Origin: Deferribacteres bacterium
GTDB taxonomy: Bacteria; Zhuqueibacterota; Zhuqueibacteria; Zhuqueibacterales; Geothermadaptataceae
Direction of reading: 5' to 3'
Length of the DNA stretch: 64,000 bases
Assembly (NCBI GenBank): GCA_020633675.1
Contig: JACKDE010000003.1
Coordinates: 186,001 to 250,000, forward strand
The position numbers were made by a program, and so were the translations under genes. Below are positions 54,598-63,999 of the stretch, one piece after another. Every line of letters starts with the position of its first letter. The first letter of the stretch is position 1. The notes beneath the pieces are model-generated. The model worked only from the letters and a program-made list of their open reading frames with translations. It was not told the origin of the DNA and searched no databases.

Positions 54598-57004
54598 AAT
54601 TTTGCGGTCGAAAAGCTTGCCGGTCAGTGGCATATTTTTCTATGTCACGGCGTTCCATACGTGCGACCTTGTAGTGGCCTGCGCGCCACAAATCGACCTG
54701 ATCGGCATAATGCTCAGAAAATGGCTGGCCGGACTGACCGCCTGCAATCACGCTTAAAACGCTATCAATGTGCGCGAAATCAACGATTTGCCGCATTGAA
54801 GCACCCGCTTTCACGCTGAACGGCTCGGCAAGCTTGTACTCTGCTTTGGCAATGCTGTTCGGCGATCCCCCAACAGCAAAGGCTGCAGTGTTGAAAAGCC
54901 GGCCAAGCAACTCATGCTGTCCCATCGGATGCACAAAACGCACTTTGTGCAGCAGTCCCCACTCCCAAAAACCGGGGCCATTGCCGACTTCATCGTACAA
55001 TTGCTGTATTGCATCCCTAAAGCTCTGGGTAGCAATTTCTGCCATGCGCTCCTGTTCCAGTGTTGTGACATCATCCCACCACTTTGAGCCGGGCAACGAG
55101 ACCAGATTTTCCATCGCGCGAATCGGAAAATTGGACCAGTGTAAAAACGCATTCAGCACCTCTTCGCCAAGCTCATCCTTGAGGGCATTGCGCAGCAAAT
55201 GCACAAAAAACACATGATAAACGGTAGCCGGAACGCTCTCCCAGCTTTCCTGGAAATCCCATTCCTCAAGCAATTTCTGCAAATCACGCTCATTGTCGGT
55301 CAGATCCGCATTTTTTAAAACTGGCATGAGCACCGCCAACATCTTTTCAGCGTGGTGAGAATAGACATCTCCTTGCATATTTTTGAAATCATCAACATTG
55401 AGCCGCGTTTTTGCAGAAAGCAGACTGGTGATGCGCTGGATACGGCTATCCGGTTCCCAGGCATTGCCGAAATAGATGTTGCTATTCTGTCCTGTGATTT
55501 TGTTGTTTGCGGTCGCAATAAAGCCGGAAGTCGGATTGCGCTTTTTGGGCAGCGCAGAGAATGGCACCATGCCGCTCCAGTTGCCGGCTTTTTCCCAACC
55601 TTTGTACAAAAAATAGCCCTTGCCATCCTGACGGATCGGCAAAGCACCCGCCAAAGTGTAACCGATTGTTCCGCTGGTATCGGCAAAAATAAAATTTTGT
55701 GTCGGCACTTTGTAGCGCTCTGCGGCTTCTAAAAATTCAGGCCAGTTTTTCGCGCGATTGACCGACAACATCGCGCCAACTTCATCCGACGGCATGTGCC
55801 CGGTCCAACGCACGCTTAAAAGCAGGCTGTCATTCTCAAGCACATCTATAGGTGGCGACACGATCGGGCCGTTTTGGGTCAGACGAACATCAAAATAGTG
55901 CGGTTCGTCGCTGTCTTTGATATGAATCGTCTCACTGATGACCTCAAATGGCCGCCAGTTCGCACCATCCCAGTACTGCTCCGCATTTGCCGCATTGCGT
56001 TTTTCAATATAAAAATCGGCATCGTCAACCATGCCGTTGGTCAGACCCCATGCAATCGCGCGGTTGTGCCCGATCACCACACCGGGCACGCCCGGGAAAG
56101 TCACGCCCATGACATCATAATCGCCGCCGACCAAATGCATTTCGAACCAGACAGACGGGAACAGCAGGCTCAAATGTGGATCATTTGCGAGAATGGGCTT
56201 GCCTGAGGTGCTTTTTTGCGGCCCGACAACCCAGCTATTGCTGCCGGCGATGGTGCCACTACCACCGAGAAAACTGCGGGCCTGCCGGGTTTGTCGAATG
56301 ATGCCGGCCAGAGCCTGCATCGGCACATCCTCTGTCGCGCTGACGATCGAGGGAGCATCCTGCGGAAACTCCGGAAACAATTCCAATGCCTGGGCTGTGC
56401 TGGTTTTTTGAGCAATCAGATGCAGTATCGGTTCCAGATGCCAGGTAAAACTCAATTGAAAGGCCATGAACCGCGCGTACGCAATTGAATCGGATATTTT
56501 CCAGGGCTCGGGCTCGTATCCGAGCAATGCAAATTCGACCGGCAGGGCATCGCGATTTTTTTCGATGAAAAAATTGACACCCTCCGCATATGCATCCAGT
56601 ACCGTTCGACTTTCAGTGCTCAAGCTCGCTTCGATGTTTTGTGCCGCCCTTTCAAAGCCCCATGTTCGGGCAAAAACATCGTTTTCAAGTGTGCGTTCGC
56701 CAAAAATCTCGCTCAAGCGGCCCGCTGCAATTCGCCGGCACAAATCCATTTGCCACAAGCGCTCCTGTGCAGCAACGTACCCCGCAACACGGAAAAGATC
56801 TTGCTCATTCTGGGCATAAATGTGCGGGACCTTAAATTCATCCCAATAGACGCTGGCCTCTGATTCCAGAATAGCAATCTCGATGGTTGCTTCGTAATCG
56901 GGCAATGATTTGACAATGAGGCGGCGGCTCAAAATTGCGATGACGATGACCGCAAAAATGATAAAAATGATGATAGCAGTGAATCTGCGAACAGGTGAGG
57001 TCAT
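54596..57004 (-). CDS. Penicillin-acylase family N-terminal-nucleophile hydrolase
   Basis: This 802-residue precursor has an N-terminal membrane anchor or signal (IIIFIIFAVIVIAIL) and the conserved alpha-chain block VYWDEFKVPHIYAQNEQDLF. A spacer of about 20 residues precedes the autocatalytic site GTIAGSNSWVVGP; Ser near residue 255 becomes the beta-chain N-terminal nucleophile after self-cleavage. Then come KPILANDPHLSLLFPSVWFE and GVPGVVIGHNRAIAWGLTN, typical of the beta chain. Family members hydrolyse amides such as penicillins and acyl-homoserine lactones. The natural substrate here is unknown. It is exported to the periplasm and shares an operon with the YhaM-like gene. Confidence 0.93.
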   Translation of the reverse strand: MTSPVRRFTAIIIFIIFAVIVIAILSRRLIVKSLPDYEATIEIAILESEASVYWDEFKVPHIYAQNEQDLFRVAGYVAAQERLWQMDLCRRIAAGRLSEIFGERTLENDVFARTWGFERAAQNIEASLSTESRTVLDAYAEGVNFFIEKNRDALPVEFALLGYEPEPWKISDSIAYARFMAFQLSFTWHLEPILHLIAQKTSTAQALELFPEFPQDAPSIVSATEDVPMQALAGIIRQTRQARSFLGGSGTIAGSNSWVVGPQKSTSGKPILANDPHLSLLFPSVWFEMHLVGGDYDVMGVTFPGVPGVVIGHNRAIAWGLTNGMVDDADFYIEKRNAANAEQYWDGANWRPFEVISETIHIKDSDEPHYFDVRLTQNGPIVSPPIDVLENDSLLLSVRWTGHMPSDEVGAMLSVNRAKNWPEFLEAAERYKVPTQNFIFADTSGTIGYTLAGALPIRQDGKGYFLYKGWEKAGNWSGMVPFSALPKKRNPTSGFIATANNKITGQNSNIYFGNAWEPDSRIQRITSLLSAKTRLNVDDFKNMQGDVYSHHAEKMLAVLMPVLKNADLTDNERDLQKLLEEWDFQESWESVPATVYHVFFVHLLRNALKDELGEEVLNAFLHWSNFPIRAMENLVSLPGSKWWDDVTTLEQERMAEIATQSFRDAIQQLYDEVGNGPGFWEWGLLHKVRFVHPMGQHELLGRLFNTAAFAVGGSPNSIAKAEYKLAEPFSVKAGASMRQIVDFAHIDSVLSVIAGGQSGQPFSEHYADQVDLWRAGHYKVARMERRDIEKYATDRQAFRPQN

Positions 57005-57220
57005 AACGTGAATCCTCTGGATCAGCTTGGCGTGACGTGCTGCGGATCGATATGGCGAAAGGAGCTACGGCAACTGGCTGAGCTTCATCCGCGACATGCG
57101 TAACCTGGAATCGCCCAGCGCGACAAGAGCGCACGTTTCTTTTGAATCCAGCGCAAAGCTTGATCCATGACAAATCGTTCGCTCCCGTTTTGCAAAAAAA
57201 ACGACTATACTTTTTGATTA

Positions 57221-57967
57221 TTAGAGTCTGAAAAACTCGAGATAGGTGATGCGAATGGCGCGTTGCACTTCCTGGAAATTCTGTAATACATCGAACAGGA
57301 AAAATTCAAAATAAACAGCATCTTTGATAATGTATCGCGCACCGATATTGAGAAAACCTTTGCCTTCGCTCAACGATTTGCCACTATTGTCATTCAGTGC
57401 GAAATCATATTCGACCATAAAGGCCAGTTCAGGTCTGATATTGAATTCGCCACCCGTGAAGACATTCAAGCCGCGATCTTCGTCTTTGTTTTCAAGCGAA
57501 TAGTTTGCGCCCAAATGTATGCTGAATCCCTCAAGCAAACGATAGTTTTTGCTCGAAACCGCGTAAAAGCCCGGGGATTTTCGTTCGAATCGCTTCAGGC
57601 TATCGACATAGGCGCCGTGTCCCTGCGAGTCAAACCCGATAGCGATGCCCGGCAAGGAGAAGGACTCGCTGATGATGCGATAACGTGCTGCGGCTCCTGC
57701 AAACGGATGCCAGTTTACGGCGCCTTTTCCAATGACATTCGTCCCGCCATAGGCAAGGCCAATCATGAAGCGCTCATTCAGCCCGACATTGACACCGGTG
57801 AGCAATCCACCTTCAGGGAAGATACGCATGGTGACATCAAAGCTGGCGTTGGGCAACAATGAAGCATTCGGCAGATCGATAATCGTTCGCGCAGGAACAT
57901 TGATACCCTGAGCTGCGAGTGTAGCAGGCATTGCAACAAAAAGCACAAAAAAGATGATTCGTTTCAT
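57221..57967 (-). CDS. Small outer-membrane beta-barrel protein, unknown function
   Basis: This 248-residue protein starts at ATG 57967 with GGGAG 5 bases upstream and has a signal peptide ending ATLAAQ. The rest alternates aromatic and polar residues in strands suited to a barrel of roughly 10-12 strands (GVNVGLNERFMIGLAYGG, GFSIHLGANYSLEN, LAFMVEYDFALND). It ends near aromatic residues (YLEFFRL). I do not recognise a named family. It follows the SDR gene by 55 bases on the same strand but need not be functionally linked to it. Confidence 0.72.
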   Translation of the reverse strand: MKRIIFFVLFVAMPATLAAQGINVPARTIIDLPNASLLPNASFDVTMRIFPEGGLLTGVNVGLNERFMIGLAYGGTNVIGKGAVNWHPFAGAAARYRIISESFSLPGIAIGFDSQGHGAYVDSLKRFERKSPGFYAVSSKNYRLLEGFSIHLGANYSLENKDEDRGLNVFTGGEFNIRPELAFMVEYDFALNDNSGKSLSEGKGFLNIGARYIIKDAVYFEFFLFDVLQNFQEVQRAIRITYLEFFRL

Positions 57968-58022
57968 GGTTCTCCCTCTTTGGAATCGATTCCTGATTTT
58001 TTGGGAAAAGATTTTCCTGAAA

Positions 58023-58814
58023 TTACATAAGACCTTGATATGCACCGCCATCGACCGGAATTGTGGTACCGGTTACATAGCTTGCGCGATCTGAGCACAG
58101 AAAAGCGATGAGCGCTGCCAGCTCTTTGGGCTCCCCCATCCGCTGCATCGGAATGCCGGCCACAATTTCTGCGCCTGCCCGTTCAGGGGTGACGCCCTGC
58201 TTATCGGCACGCGCCAGCAGCAGTTCTTGCACACGCTCGGTTTTTGTCCACCCGGGACAGACATTGTTAACCGTGATGCCGGTTGTCGCGACTTCGTCCG
58301 CGAGCGACTTGGCCAAGCCAACCAGGCCCGGCCTCAGCGTATTGGAAACCAGCAAACCGGAGATCGGTTGTTTTACGGAAATGCTCAAAATATTGACGAC
58401 CCGGCCCCAATTGTTTTTTTTCATTTGTGGCAATACGCATCTTATCAAGCGGATCGTGCTCAACAGCGTTAACTCGACACCTGCGAGCCAGCGCTCATCC
58501 GAAATATCGTCAAAAAAGCCTGCAGGCGGACCGCCAGCATTGGTCACCAAAATATCGACCTGATTAAATTGCTGTTGAGCCTTTTTGATCAATTCATCGA
58601 TCTGCCCGGTTTCACGCACATCTGCAACAAGCGGCAAGACTTCAGCACCGGTTGATTCGTGAATGCGCCGGGCCGCAGCTTCGATGTTGGATTTGCTCCG
58701 GCTACAGATGACAAGATTTGCACCTTCGCGGCCAAGCTCCTGTGCAGCCGCAAAACCAAGTCCCTGACTTGCTGCTGCCACCATCGCTGTTTTGCCTTTA
58801 AGACCAAAATCCAT
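58023..58814 (-). CDS. SDR-family protein with altered catalytic motif
   Basis: This 263-residue Rossmann-fold protein follows the classical SDR pattern. It has AAASQGLGFAAAQELG for nucleotide binding (the usual TGxxxGxG is partly changed), VADVRE, LVTNAGGPP, LSISVKQP with the catalytic Ser, and NNVCPGWTKTERV. The tail is FLCSDRASYVTGTTIPVDGG. Where YxxxK should follow, it has GLLVSNTLRPG, so the catalytic Tyr appears to be missing, as in an SDR subgroup with SNxxR at that place. It may use another mechanism or another substrate. A TAAGG site precedes the start. The RmlC-like gene ends 9 bases upstream, so the two are co-transcribed. Confidence 0.85.
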   Translation of the reverse strand: MDFGLKGKTAMVAAASQGLGFAAAQELGREGANLVICSRSKSNIEAAARRIHESTGAEVLPLVADVRETGQIDELIKKAQQQFNQVDILVTNAGGPPAGFFDDISDERWLAGVELTLLSTIRLIRCVLPQMKKNNWGRVVNILSISVKQPISGLLVSNTLRPGLVGLAKSLADEVATTGITVNNVCPGWTKTERVQELLLARADKQGVTPERAGAEIVAGIPMQRMGEPKELAALIAFLCSDRASYVTGTTIPVDGGAYQGLM

Positions 58815-58823
58815 GTGAATACC

Positions 58824-59282
58824 TTACTTGATTTCCGGGCCCTTGATCCAATCGTACCCGATTTCAGGATCATCATGCGCGATCCGTCCTTCTTCATCCG
58901 GATCGTAAACGTTGCTGGTGATATAAAAAAGGTGGGTCACATCACCGAGCACTTTGCAGCCATGCGCCACGCCAGGTGGGATTTTCACAGCAGCTGCAGC
59001 ATAATTCTCGCCCATAAAAATTTCCTGCAACTCTCCAAAAGTTGGCGAATCCTTGCGCAGGTCTTTCATCGCCAGGCGCAGATTGCCGACCGGCACATAC
59101 CACCAATCAACCTGTGTTTTATGAATGTGCCATGCCTTGGCCACTCCCGGATACATCAGTGAGTGGCTGAACTGCCCGAATCCCTCACCAAAAAAATGAT
59201 CCGTAACGCGGATGATTTCCCGAAAGAAGCCTCTCTCGTCAGGATGTGTAGTCAGTTCTTTGATTTCGACGCCAGCGATCAT
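58824..59282 (-). CDS. RmlC-like cupin sugar epimerase
   Basis: This 152-residue protein resembles dTDP-4-dehydrorhamnose 3,5-epimerase: IKELTTHPDERGFFREII at the N-terminus, FSHSLMYPGVAKAWHIHKTQ in the active-site strand, and IPPGVAHGCKVLGD. It is shorter than standard RmlC (about 180), so it could act on another nucleotide sugar. An AGGAG site lies 7 bases before the ATG. It is the first gene of a tight pair with the SDR, which together may modify a sugar nucleotide. No rmlABD genes are adjacent. Confidence 0.82.
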   Translation of the reverse strand: MIAGVEIKELTTHPDERGFFREIIRVTDHFFGEGFGQFSHSLMYPGVAKAWHIHKTQVDWWYVPVGNLRLAMKDLRKDSPTFGELQEIFMGENYAAAAVKIPPGVAHGCKVLGDVTHLFYITSNVYDPDEEGRIAHDDPEIGYDWIKGPEIK

Positions 59283-59545
59283 GCGGTACTCCTGATGAAA
59301 ATTCGTATAAAACGCTCAGAAAATATAAAAAAACAAGTTAGCGTACAACAATTTTATGCATGAAAGCGCAAATTTGGCGGTTGAAAAGTTTAAAAAAACA
59401 AAATACTTACAGACTTTGCTTGAAAGCGGAACCATCGCGGCACGACTGTCCTTCACATTTCGCAAGATGCCCAATCTCTGTTCGAAGGCTCGAGCCTGCG
59501 CCTGGCTTCTGATAGGTGTTTGTGGCGGGAAAAGGATCGCAGCTG

Positions 59546-59572
59546 AAGCCGGGAGAGCGCTACTCCCGGCTT
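59546..59572. terminator. Hairpin overlapping the lipoprotein stop codon
   Basis: AAGCCGGGAG and CTCCCGGCTT pair perfectly across a 7-base loop; the stop codon of the lipoprotein gene lies in the loop. Only TT follows, so termination in either direction is uncertain. Confidence 0.45.
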
Positions 59573-60579
59573 TGGATAACAACAATATAATACCAATCAT
59601 CAAAATTGGCGAGGATATCTGAAAAGGCGCGCTCGGCCAGGCCACCAAACCACTCTTCAAATTGCTGCTTTTTGCGCGGTGATCGCAGCCCACCGTTCAG
59701 GTGCAAATAGAGCACAAATGCAGCGTAGTCATCCGAATCCGATTGTGGGCGAAACCCAAATTGGCTGGCCACATTATCTCTAACATTCGGATAATTTTTG
59801 GCAAAATCTTCACCAGCAATTTTATTTGCAGCCAAAATGCCTTGCACGCGTTTTTGCCATTCTTCGGACGCTTTAATCTGTTCAACGAGTGTTTGAGTTG
59901 CACGCGCCAAATCAACACCGCGTTCGGCAAACTGCTCCGAGCGGTACAGCACCAGCCCAGCAGCTCCGCTCGCGACAATCAAGTCTGCAATTGCATCGTA
60001 TTCTGCTTCCGCCAGTTTGTTTGCAGAAGAATTCGCTATTTCGCCAGGCAAGCGCAAACCAATGCCGCTTTTTTTCCTTGCGGAGTCCGTTTTCACCTGA
60101 CTCAGGCGCAATCCAGGGCCGGCCTGCGATTGTACCTGAGTCACAGGTGCAGGGGCGCTCGGCTCTGTTTGTTGTGCAGCAATGCGCTTAAATTCGTTTT
60201 GCAGGACATCTGCCCGCACAGCCTGATCGGCTGGTTGGAGTGGCTCTGGCATTTCATCTTCAATCGCAACTGTGTTTTGGTTGACGTAATCATTGAGATT
60301 GAAAATCTTGACTTCATTATTGTGAAAGACCTTTATCCATTTGACTTCACTGCGGCCAATATAATCGCCATAGTTATAGCGATCCTGGGCCAATGCAGGC
60401 TCAAAGTAGACAAACTCGCTATCAAATTCCAAAATTTCGCAAGGAATTTCAGTGCCGTCAATAAGGACCAATGCTTCTGAACTCGATACGCCGCCAGTTG
60501 TGCTGACACATGCAGAAAGCAGGCTCGCAGTAGCCACAAGCATCATCACAGCACTGATTCGACGAAGGCATCTTGACAT
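59560..60579 (-). CDS. Lipoprotein of unknown family
   Basis: This 339-residue protein starts at ATG 60579 with GGAG 7 bases upstream. A lipoprotein signal ends in LLSAC. A short beta-rich domain follows (about 25-100, with LVLIDGTEIPCEI and GRSEVKWIKVFHN), reminiscent of small SH3-like or LSM-like modules. Then comes a low-complexity Gln/Pro/Ala linker and a helical C-terminal domain (about 190-335). I do not recognise the family. It lies between a FadL-like barrel with its own terminator and a hairpin at its end, so it is probably transcribed alone. Confidence 0.65.
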   Translation of the reverse strand: MSRCLRRISAVMMLVATASLLSACVSTTGGVSSSEALVLIDGTEIPCEILEFDSEFVYFEPALAQDRYNYGDYIGRSEVKWIKVFHNNEVKIFNLNDYVNQNTVAIEDEMPEPLQPADQAVRADVLQNEFKRIAAQQTEPSAPAPVTQVQSQAGPGLRLSQVKTDSARKKSGIGLRLPGEIANSSANKLAEAEYDAIADLIVASGAAGLVLYRSEQFAERGVDLARATQTLVEQIKASEEWQKRVQGILAANKIAGEDFAKNYPNVRDNVASQFGFRPQSDSDDYAAFVLYLHLNGGLRSPRKKQQFEEWFGGLAERAFSDILANFDDWYYIVVIQSRE

Positions 60580-60633
60580 GTTTGACTCCAAATATTTTTC
60601 GATGATCACTCGGCATGCCTGGATGGGAAAACA

Positions 60634-60670
60634 TAAAAAATCGCAGGCAGAGCCGATGCTCCCCTGCGAT
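60634..60670 (-). terminator. Rho-independent terminator after the FadL-like gene
   Basis: On the minus strand ATCGCAGG pairs with CCTGCGAT, with GAGC/GCTC extending the stem inside, and TTTTTT follows directly. It lies 32 bases after the barrel gene stop. Confidence 0.88.
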
Positions 60671-60702
60671 CTAAATTTGGCAGAAATTTTCACAATGGCA
60701 AC

Positions 60703-62019
60703 CTAAAAACGCACGGAAACGCTCGCAAAAATCTTGCTGACCGAAATGTCTTCGTTCAGGCTCGTCACAAAATCGTTCAGTCCTGCATTGTTTTCCGTCC
60801 AGCTTCCATAAACATAGGCCAAATCCAGCTTGACCTGCTTATCGAGCAGCAAACCGAGACCGAACGAATAGTATTCGCGGTCACCCTCGGTGTTGTTTTT
60901 ATAAGGGGATGGATCGAGAAAGTACCCGGCGCGGACTTGCGTTGCCGTACCCGGAAGCGTCAGCTCCGCTCCCAAACGGATGCGCTGGGTCTCCTGATAG
61001 CGCTCTTCGATCAAATCATTCGCCTCATCCTGTGAGATATCAGCGATGGGGGGATCGGAGCGGTAGCTGAGTTGACTCCAGTCATTGTGCTCAATCTGTC
61101 CGGAGACGGTGACCAGGCCGGCGAGATTGAGCGCAGCACCAGCGGTGAACGTGAAGGGCGAGCGAATTTTGTACTCGGTCGTGCCCTCATCGCTATAAAT
61201 CTCATCCGGACTATAAGTCTCATCCGGCTCGGCATCGAAGGTCGTCTTTTCGCGTGTTTCCCACTTCTCTGTTATCGTTAAAGTGGTTGGCGTTGCAATG
61301 GTTGCCGATAGCCTCAGGGCCTTGTTGACACGATACAGGCCTCCAAATGTCACATTGAAACCGTTAATTTCGCTGTTGATCTTGTCATCCCGCCGAAAAT
61401 CGTTAAAAGTGTAAATACTATCAATATCATTTTCTACAAAGGTGAATTGGTAGTCATTATTGCCCGACCAGAAATTCATACCGATACCGGCGGAGAAATT
61501 GGGTGACAGATCAATCGCACCCGCAATCGTCCAGTTGTTCAGGCCGCCATCTTCGCGCTCTTTCCATGATTGGCTCACCGAATCATCCGGCAAAGAGTTG
61601 TATACATCAGAGAGCGCAAAATTGGAGCCGAAGGTCTTGACGCGATTGAATCCAAAGCTGAAGACCAGGCTGCCGCGATAGGTCGGCACAGGGTACGCAA
61701 AGCCCAGTTCGTTTAGTTTGGTAGAGTTCAAATCGACAACTGTGCTGGAGTCCAAGAAGCCAGCCGTGTTTTCGCGCGACAGCCGGCTCAGTCCGCCGGT
61801 AAACTCAAAGCGGCGAATTTGCGCCAATGCCGCCGGATTCCAGAAACTGGCGGTATAATCATCGCCAACTGCGCCATAAGCGCCACCCATAGCGATAGCC
61901 CGTGCCCCCACGCCGAACTGCAAACCATTGCGGAAAAACTCATCCTGCGCTTGCAGACTTCCCGCCATCAGCGCACAGACTCCTGCTGCAGTGAGCATGA
62001 GCTTTATTTTGCGATTCAT
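60703..62019 (-). CDS. OmpP1/FadL-family outer-membrane protein (PorV-like candidate)
   Basis: This 438-residue protein has a signal peptide ending GSLQAQ and then FGVGARAIAMGGAYGAVGDD followed by SFWNPAAL, the N-terminal hallmark of FadL/OmpP1/TodX barrels. The remainder is a 14-strand-type barrel that ends in Phe (SVSVRF). FadL proteins pass hydrophobic molecules across the outer membrane. PorV, the shuttle protein of the type IX system, is also in this family, and this genome encodes type IX-like cargo, so PorV is an alternative. A terminator follows the gene. Confidence 0.85.
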   Translation of the reverse strand: MNRKIKLMLTAAGVCALMAGSLQAQDEFFRNGLQFGVGARAIAMGGAYGAVGDDYTASFWNPAALAQIRRFEFTGGLSRLSRENTAGFLDSSTVVDLNSTKLNELGFAYPVPTYRGSLVFSFGFNRVKTFGSNFALSDVYNSLPDDSVSQSWKEREDGGLNNWTIAGAIDLSPNFSAGIGMNFWSGNNDYQFTFVENDIDSIYTFNDFRRDDKINSEINGFNVTFGGLYRVNKALRLSATIATPTTLTITEKWETREKTTFDAEPDETYSPDEIYSDEGTTEYKIRSPFTFTAGAALNLAGLVTVSGQIEHNDWSQLSYRSDPPIADISQDEANDLIEERYQETQRIRLGAELTLPGTATQVRAGYFLDPSPYKNNTEGDREYYSFGLGLLLDKQVKLDLAYVYGSWTENNAGLNDFVTSLNEDISVSKIFASVSVRF

Positions 62020-62107
62020 TATTTGCTCCGTCCTGATGATCTAATTTTGAGATACCGATTCAACACTATAACATCCAATCATGTTCTCTCACAGCCTTCA
62101 GCGGTGC

Positions 62108-63136
62108 TTAATTTTTGCGGCGTCGGCTGGAAGAAGAACTTGAACCCTTGGAACTTGAGCTGGAACCTGAACTCGACTTGGAGACGCTGCTTCCTGAACT
62201 CTTGCTGCCGGAAGAATTCGAGCTTCTTACCCGCGAACTGCTGCTCGAACTTGGCTGGTTCGAACGCGAAGATGGCGCCACCGAAGGCGAGTTTTTACGC
62301 GAAGAGCGCTTGGTTCTTCTCGAAACGCTTGAGGATTTTTTCGAACTGCTGCTCGGTTTGCTTACAGAGCTACTGCTGCGCTTGGTCCGGCGACTCGAGA
62401 CGCTGCTGCTGGAGCCAGACCTGCTTGTCGTGGCTTTGCTCACAGAGCTTGAGCCAGAATCCCGGCGAATTCGGCGCGAAGATGTGCCGGAAGTTGCGCT
62501 GCTGCCTTTTCGGACCGAAGAAGTCGTGATACCCGATCCGCCGGTTCTCGATGAACCCGTTCCCGTAAAATTTGTCACGCGGCGATCGTACGTGCGACGG
62601 CGTTCAAAATCCCGCTTTTTGATCGGAATGGTCGTAGAGGGAATGTAGTGACCTGCGTAGTACGGCCAATACATGCTATTGTAGTAGCCATAGTAGCTGT
62701 TGTATCCGAGATAATAGCGCGATGATGCATACCAATAAGGCCAACCGCTAAATGGATAGCTATAAAACGGATCATACCCAAACGAGAGATACAAGCCGCT
62801 ACGGAATGGCCGGTAGCGATAATAGTCCCAGCGTGAATGATAGCCGAAACTCCAATAAGGATCCCAGAACGGATCATCGTAATAATAATAGCTGTGCACC
62901 GGATAGCCGCCATAGATATAAACATCGACATCACGCTCATCCTGATACTCGGCATTCTCGTCATAGTATTGCTCTTCGCCTTCGACATATTGTTCTTCGC
63001 CCTCCACGTATTCCTCGGGGGCTTGTGCGCTGTCTTCATCTGAAAGGCGCGGAGCGAGTTGTGTATAGCAGCCGGACATCGCAATCGCAAATGAAAAGGC
63101 AATTGCTAAATTGAAGTAAAATTTTGCTTTTAACAT
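62108..63136 (-). CDS. Lipoprotein with Tyr-rich middle and Ser/Arg-rich tail
   Basis: This 342-residue protein has a lipoprotein signal ending in AMSGC. It has three compositional parts. An acidic Glu/Tyr segment (about 30-75) includes two near-identical EGEEQY units. A Tyr/Trp/Gly/Pro-rich stretch (about 75-170) includes YYYYDDPFWDPYW. A C-terminal 150 residues are dominated by Ser with Arg/Lys, ending RRRKN. No enzyme domain is seen. The composition suggests a disordered, positively charged surface or periplasmic protein that may bind polyanions such as nucleic acid, teichoic-like polymers or LPS phosphates. Its gene is separate from the flanking TonB and FadL-like genes. Confidence 0.75.
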   Translation of the reverse strand: MLKAKFYFNLAIAFSFAIAMSGCYTQLAPRLSDEDSAQAPEEYVEGEEQYVEGEEQYYDENAEYQDERDVDVYIYGGYPVHSYYYYDDPFWDPYWSFGYHSRWDYYRYRPFRSGLYLSFGYDPFYSYPFSGWPYWYASSRYYLGYNSYYGYYNSMYWPYYAGHYIPSTTIPIKKRDFERRRTYDRRVTNFTGTGSSRTGGSGITTSSVRKGSSATSGTSSRRIRRDSGSSSVSKATTSRSGSSSSVSSRRTKRSSSSVSKPSSSSKKSSSVSRRTKRSSRKNSPSVAPSSRSNQPSSSSSSRVRSSNSSGSKSSGSSVSKSSSGSSSSSKGSSSSSSRRRKN

Positions 63137-63375
63137 GCTGCTTCTCCATCCTGTTTTGCTGTGAAAACTGTGATCTCGAAACTATAAACGACCTAAAATC
63201 TAAAATGCTCCGTAAAATCTCTGCATATTAAAATAGCAAAGCCTGTACCAGCTTAGATACAGCAAGCATTTTTTTCGTGTGAGGCCAAATTTCCTTTGCA
63301 GCCGAAAAACGGCTTTCTCATTTATACCGATGAACGTGTCATTCTGCACACTTGAAAACTTGGTTTACACCATTT

Positions 63376-63999
63376 TTAATTTGCCAGATTAAAGCGATAT
63401 GGCATCACCAACCAGTCTTTTTGGGCTTTGCCATTCACTTTGGCGGGAATAAAGCGGCTGGCCAAGGCGGCTTTGATCGCCGATTGCGCACATAGCTCGC
63501 TACCGGTGGTGTTTTCAACCACAACCGCATCGATCACATTACCTGATGCATCGATTTGAATGCTGACTTTGACCTCGCCTTTAATGCCCTTCTTTTTCTC
63601 TTTCTGTGGCAGCTCTGGAATTACCCATGAGATAGGTCGCGGTGGCACACGCACCACAGCACCCACGCCCTCATTTCCAAGTCCGCCACCACCATCATCG
63701 CCATTTTGTGCGAAAAAGTCAAATTCAATCGGCTCGATGGTTTCCTCTTCAGGGATGGTCTCGCTATCTGACGGAATGGGAACAGCTGGCTTGGGTGGCG
63801 GGGGCTTCTTCTTGCCTTGCTGTGTAATCGGTATGTCTTCCACTGCAACCATAGGTATCTCAACGCTCGCCTTGAATGGCGCAATCGCATCGATCTCTGC
63901 TGCAAGCCGAATCGCGATGATCGCTAAAATGAGCGTGATAATGGTTGCGATATCCCGATATTTGGGATAATTGTTTCTAAGGGGATTATTTGTAAACAT
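63376..63999 (-). CDS. TonB-family energy transducer
   Basis: This 207-residue protein has one N-terminal transmembrane helix (DIATIITLILAIIAIRL) and a Pro/Lys linker (KKKPPPPKPAVPIPSD). Its C-terminal TonB domain has GEVKVSIQIDASGNV, ALASRFIPAKVNGKAQKDW and MPYRFNLAN at the end. It transfers proton-motive energy to TonB-dependent receptors such as the large receptor near 8-11 kb. The start codon lies at the very edge of the window, so an upstream start cannot be excluded. No ExbB/ExbD is seen beside it here; those in the 21-27 kb cluster travel with a different TonB-like protein. Confidence 0.92.
   Translation of the reverse strand: MFTNNPLRNNYPKYRDIATIITLILAIIAIRLAAEIDAIAPFKASVEIPMVAVEDIPITQQGKKKPPPPKPAVPIPSDSETIPEEETIEPIEFDFFAQNGDDGGGGLGNEGVGAVVRVPPRPISWVIPELPQKEKKKGIKGEVKVSIQIDASGNVIDAVVVENTTGSELCAQSAIKAALASRFIPAKVNGKAQKDWLVMPYRFNLAN

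Noticed and set aside
62115..62648. 177-codon Glu/Leu-rich plus-strand frame
   Set aside because: It is the antisense reading of the Ser/Arg-rich lipoprotein tail, whose repeated codons leave the opposite strand open.
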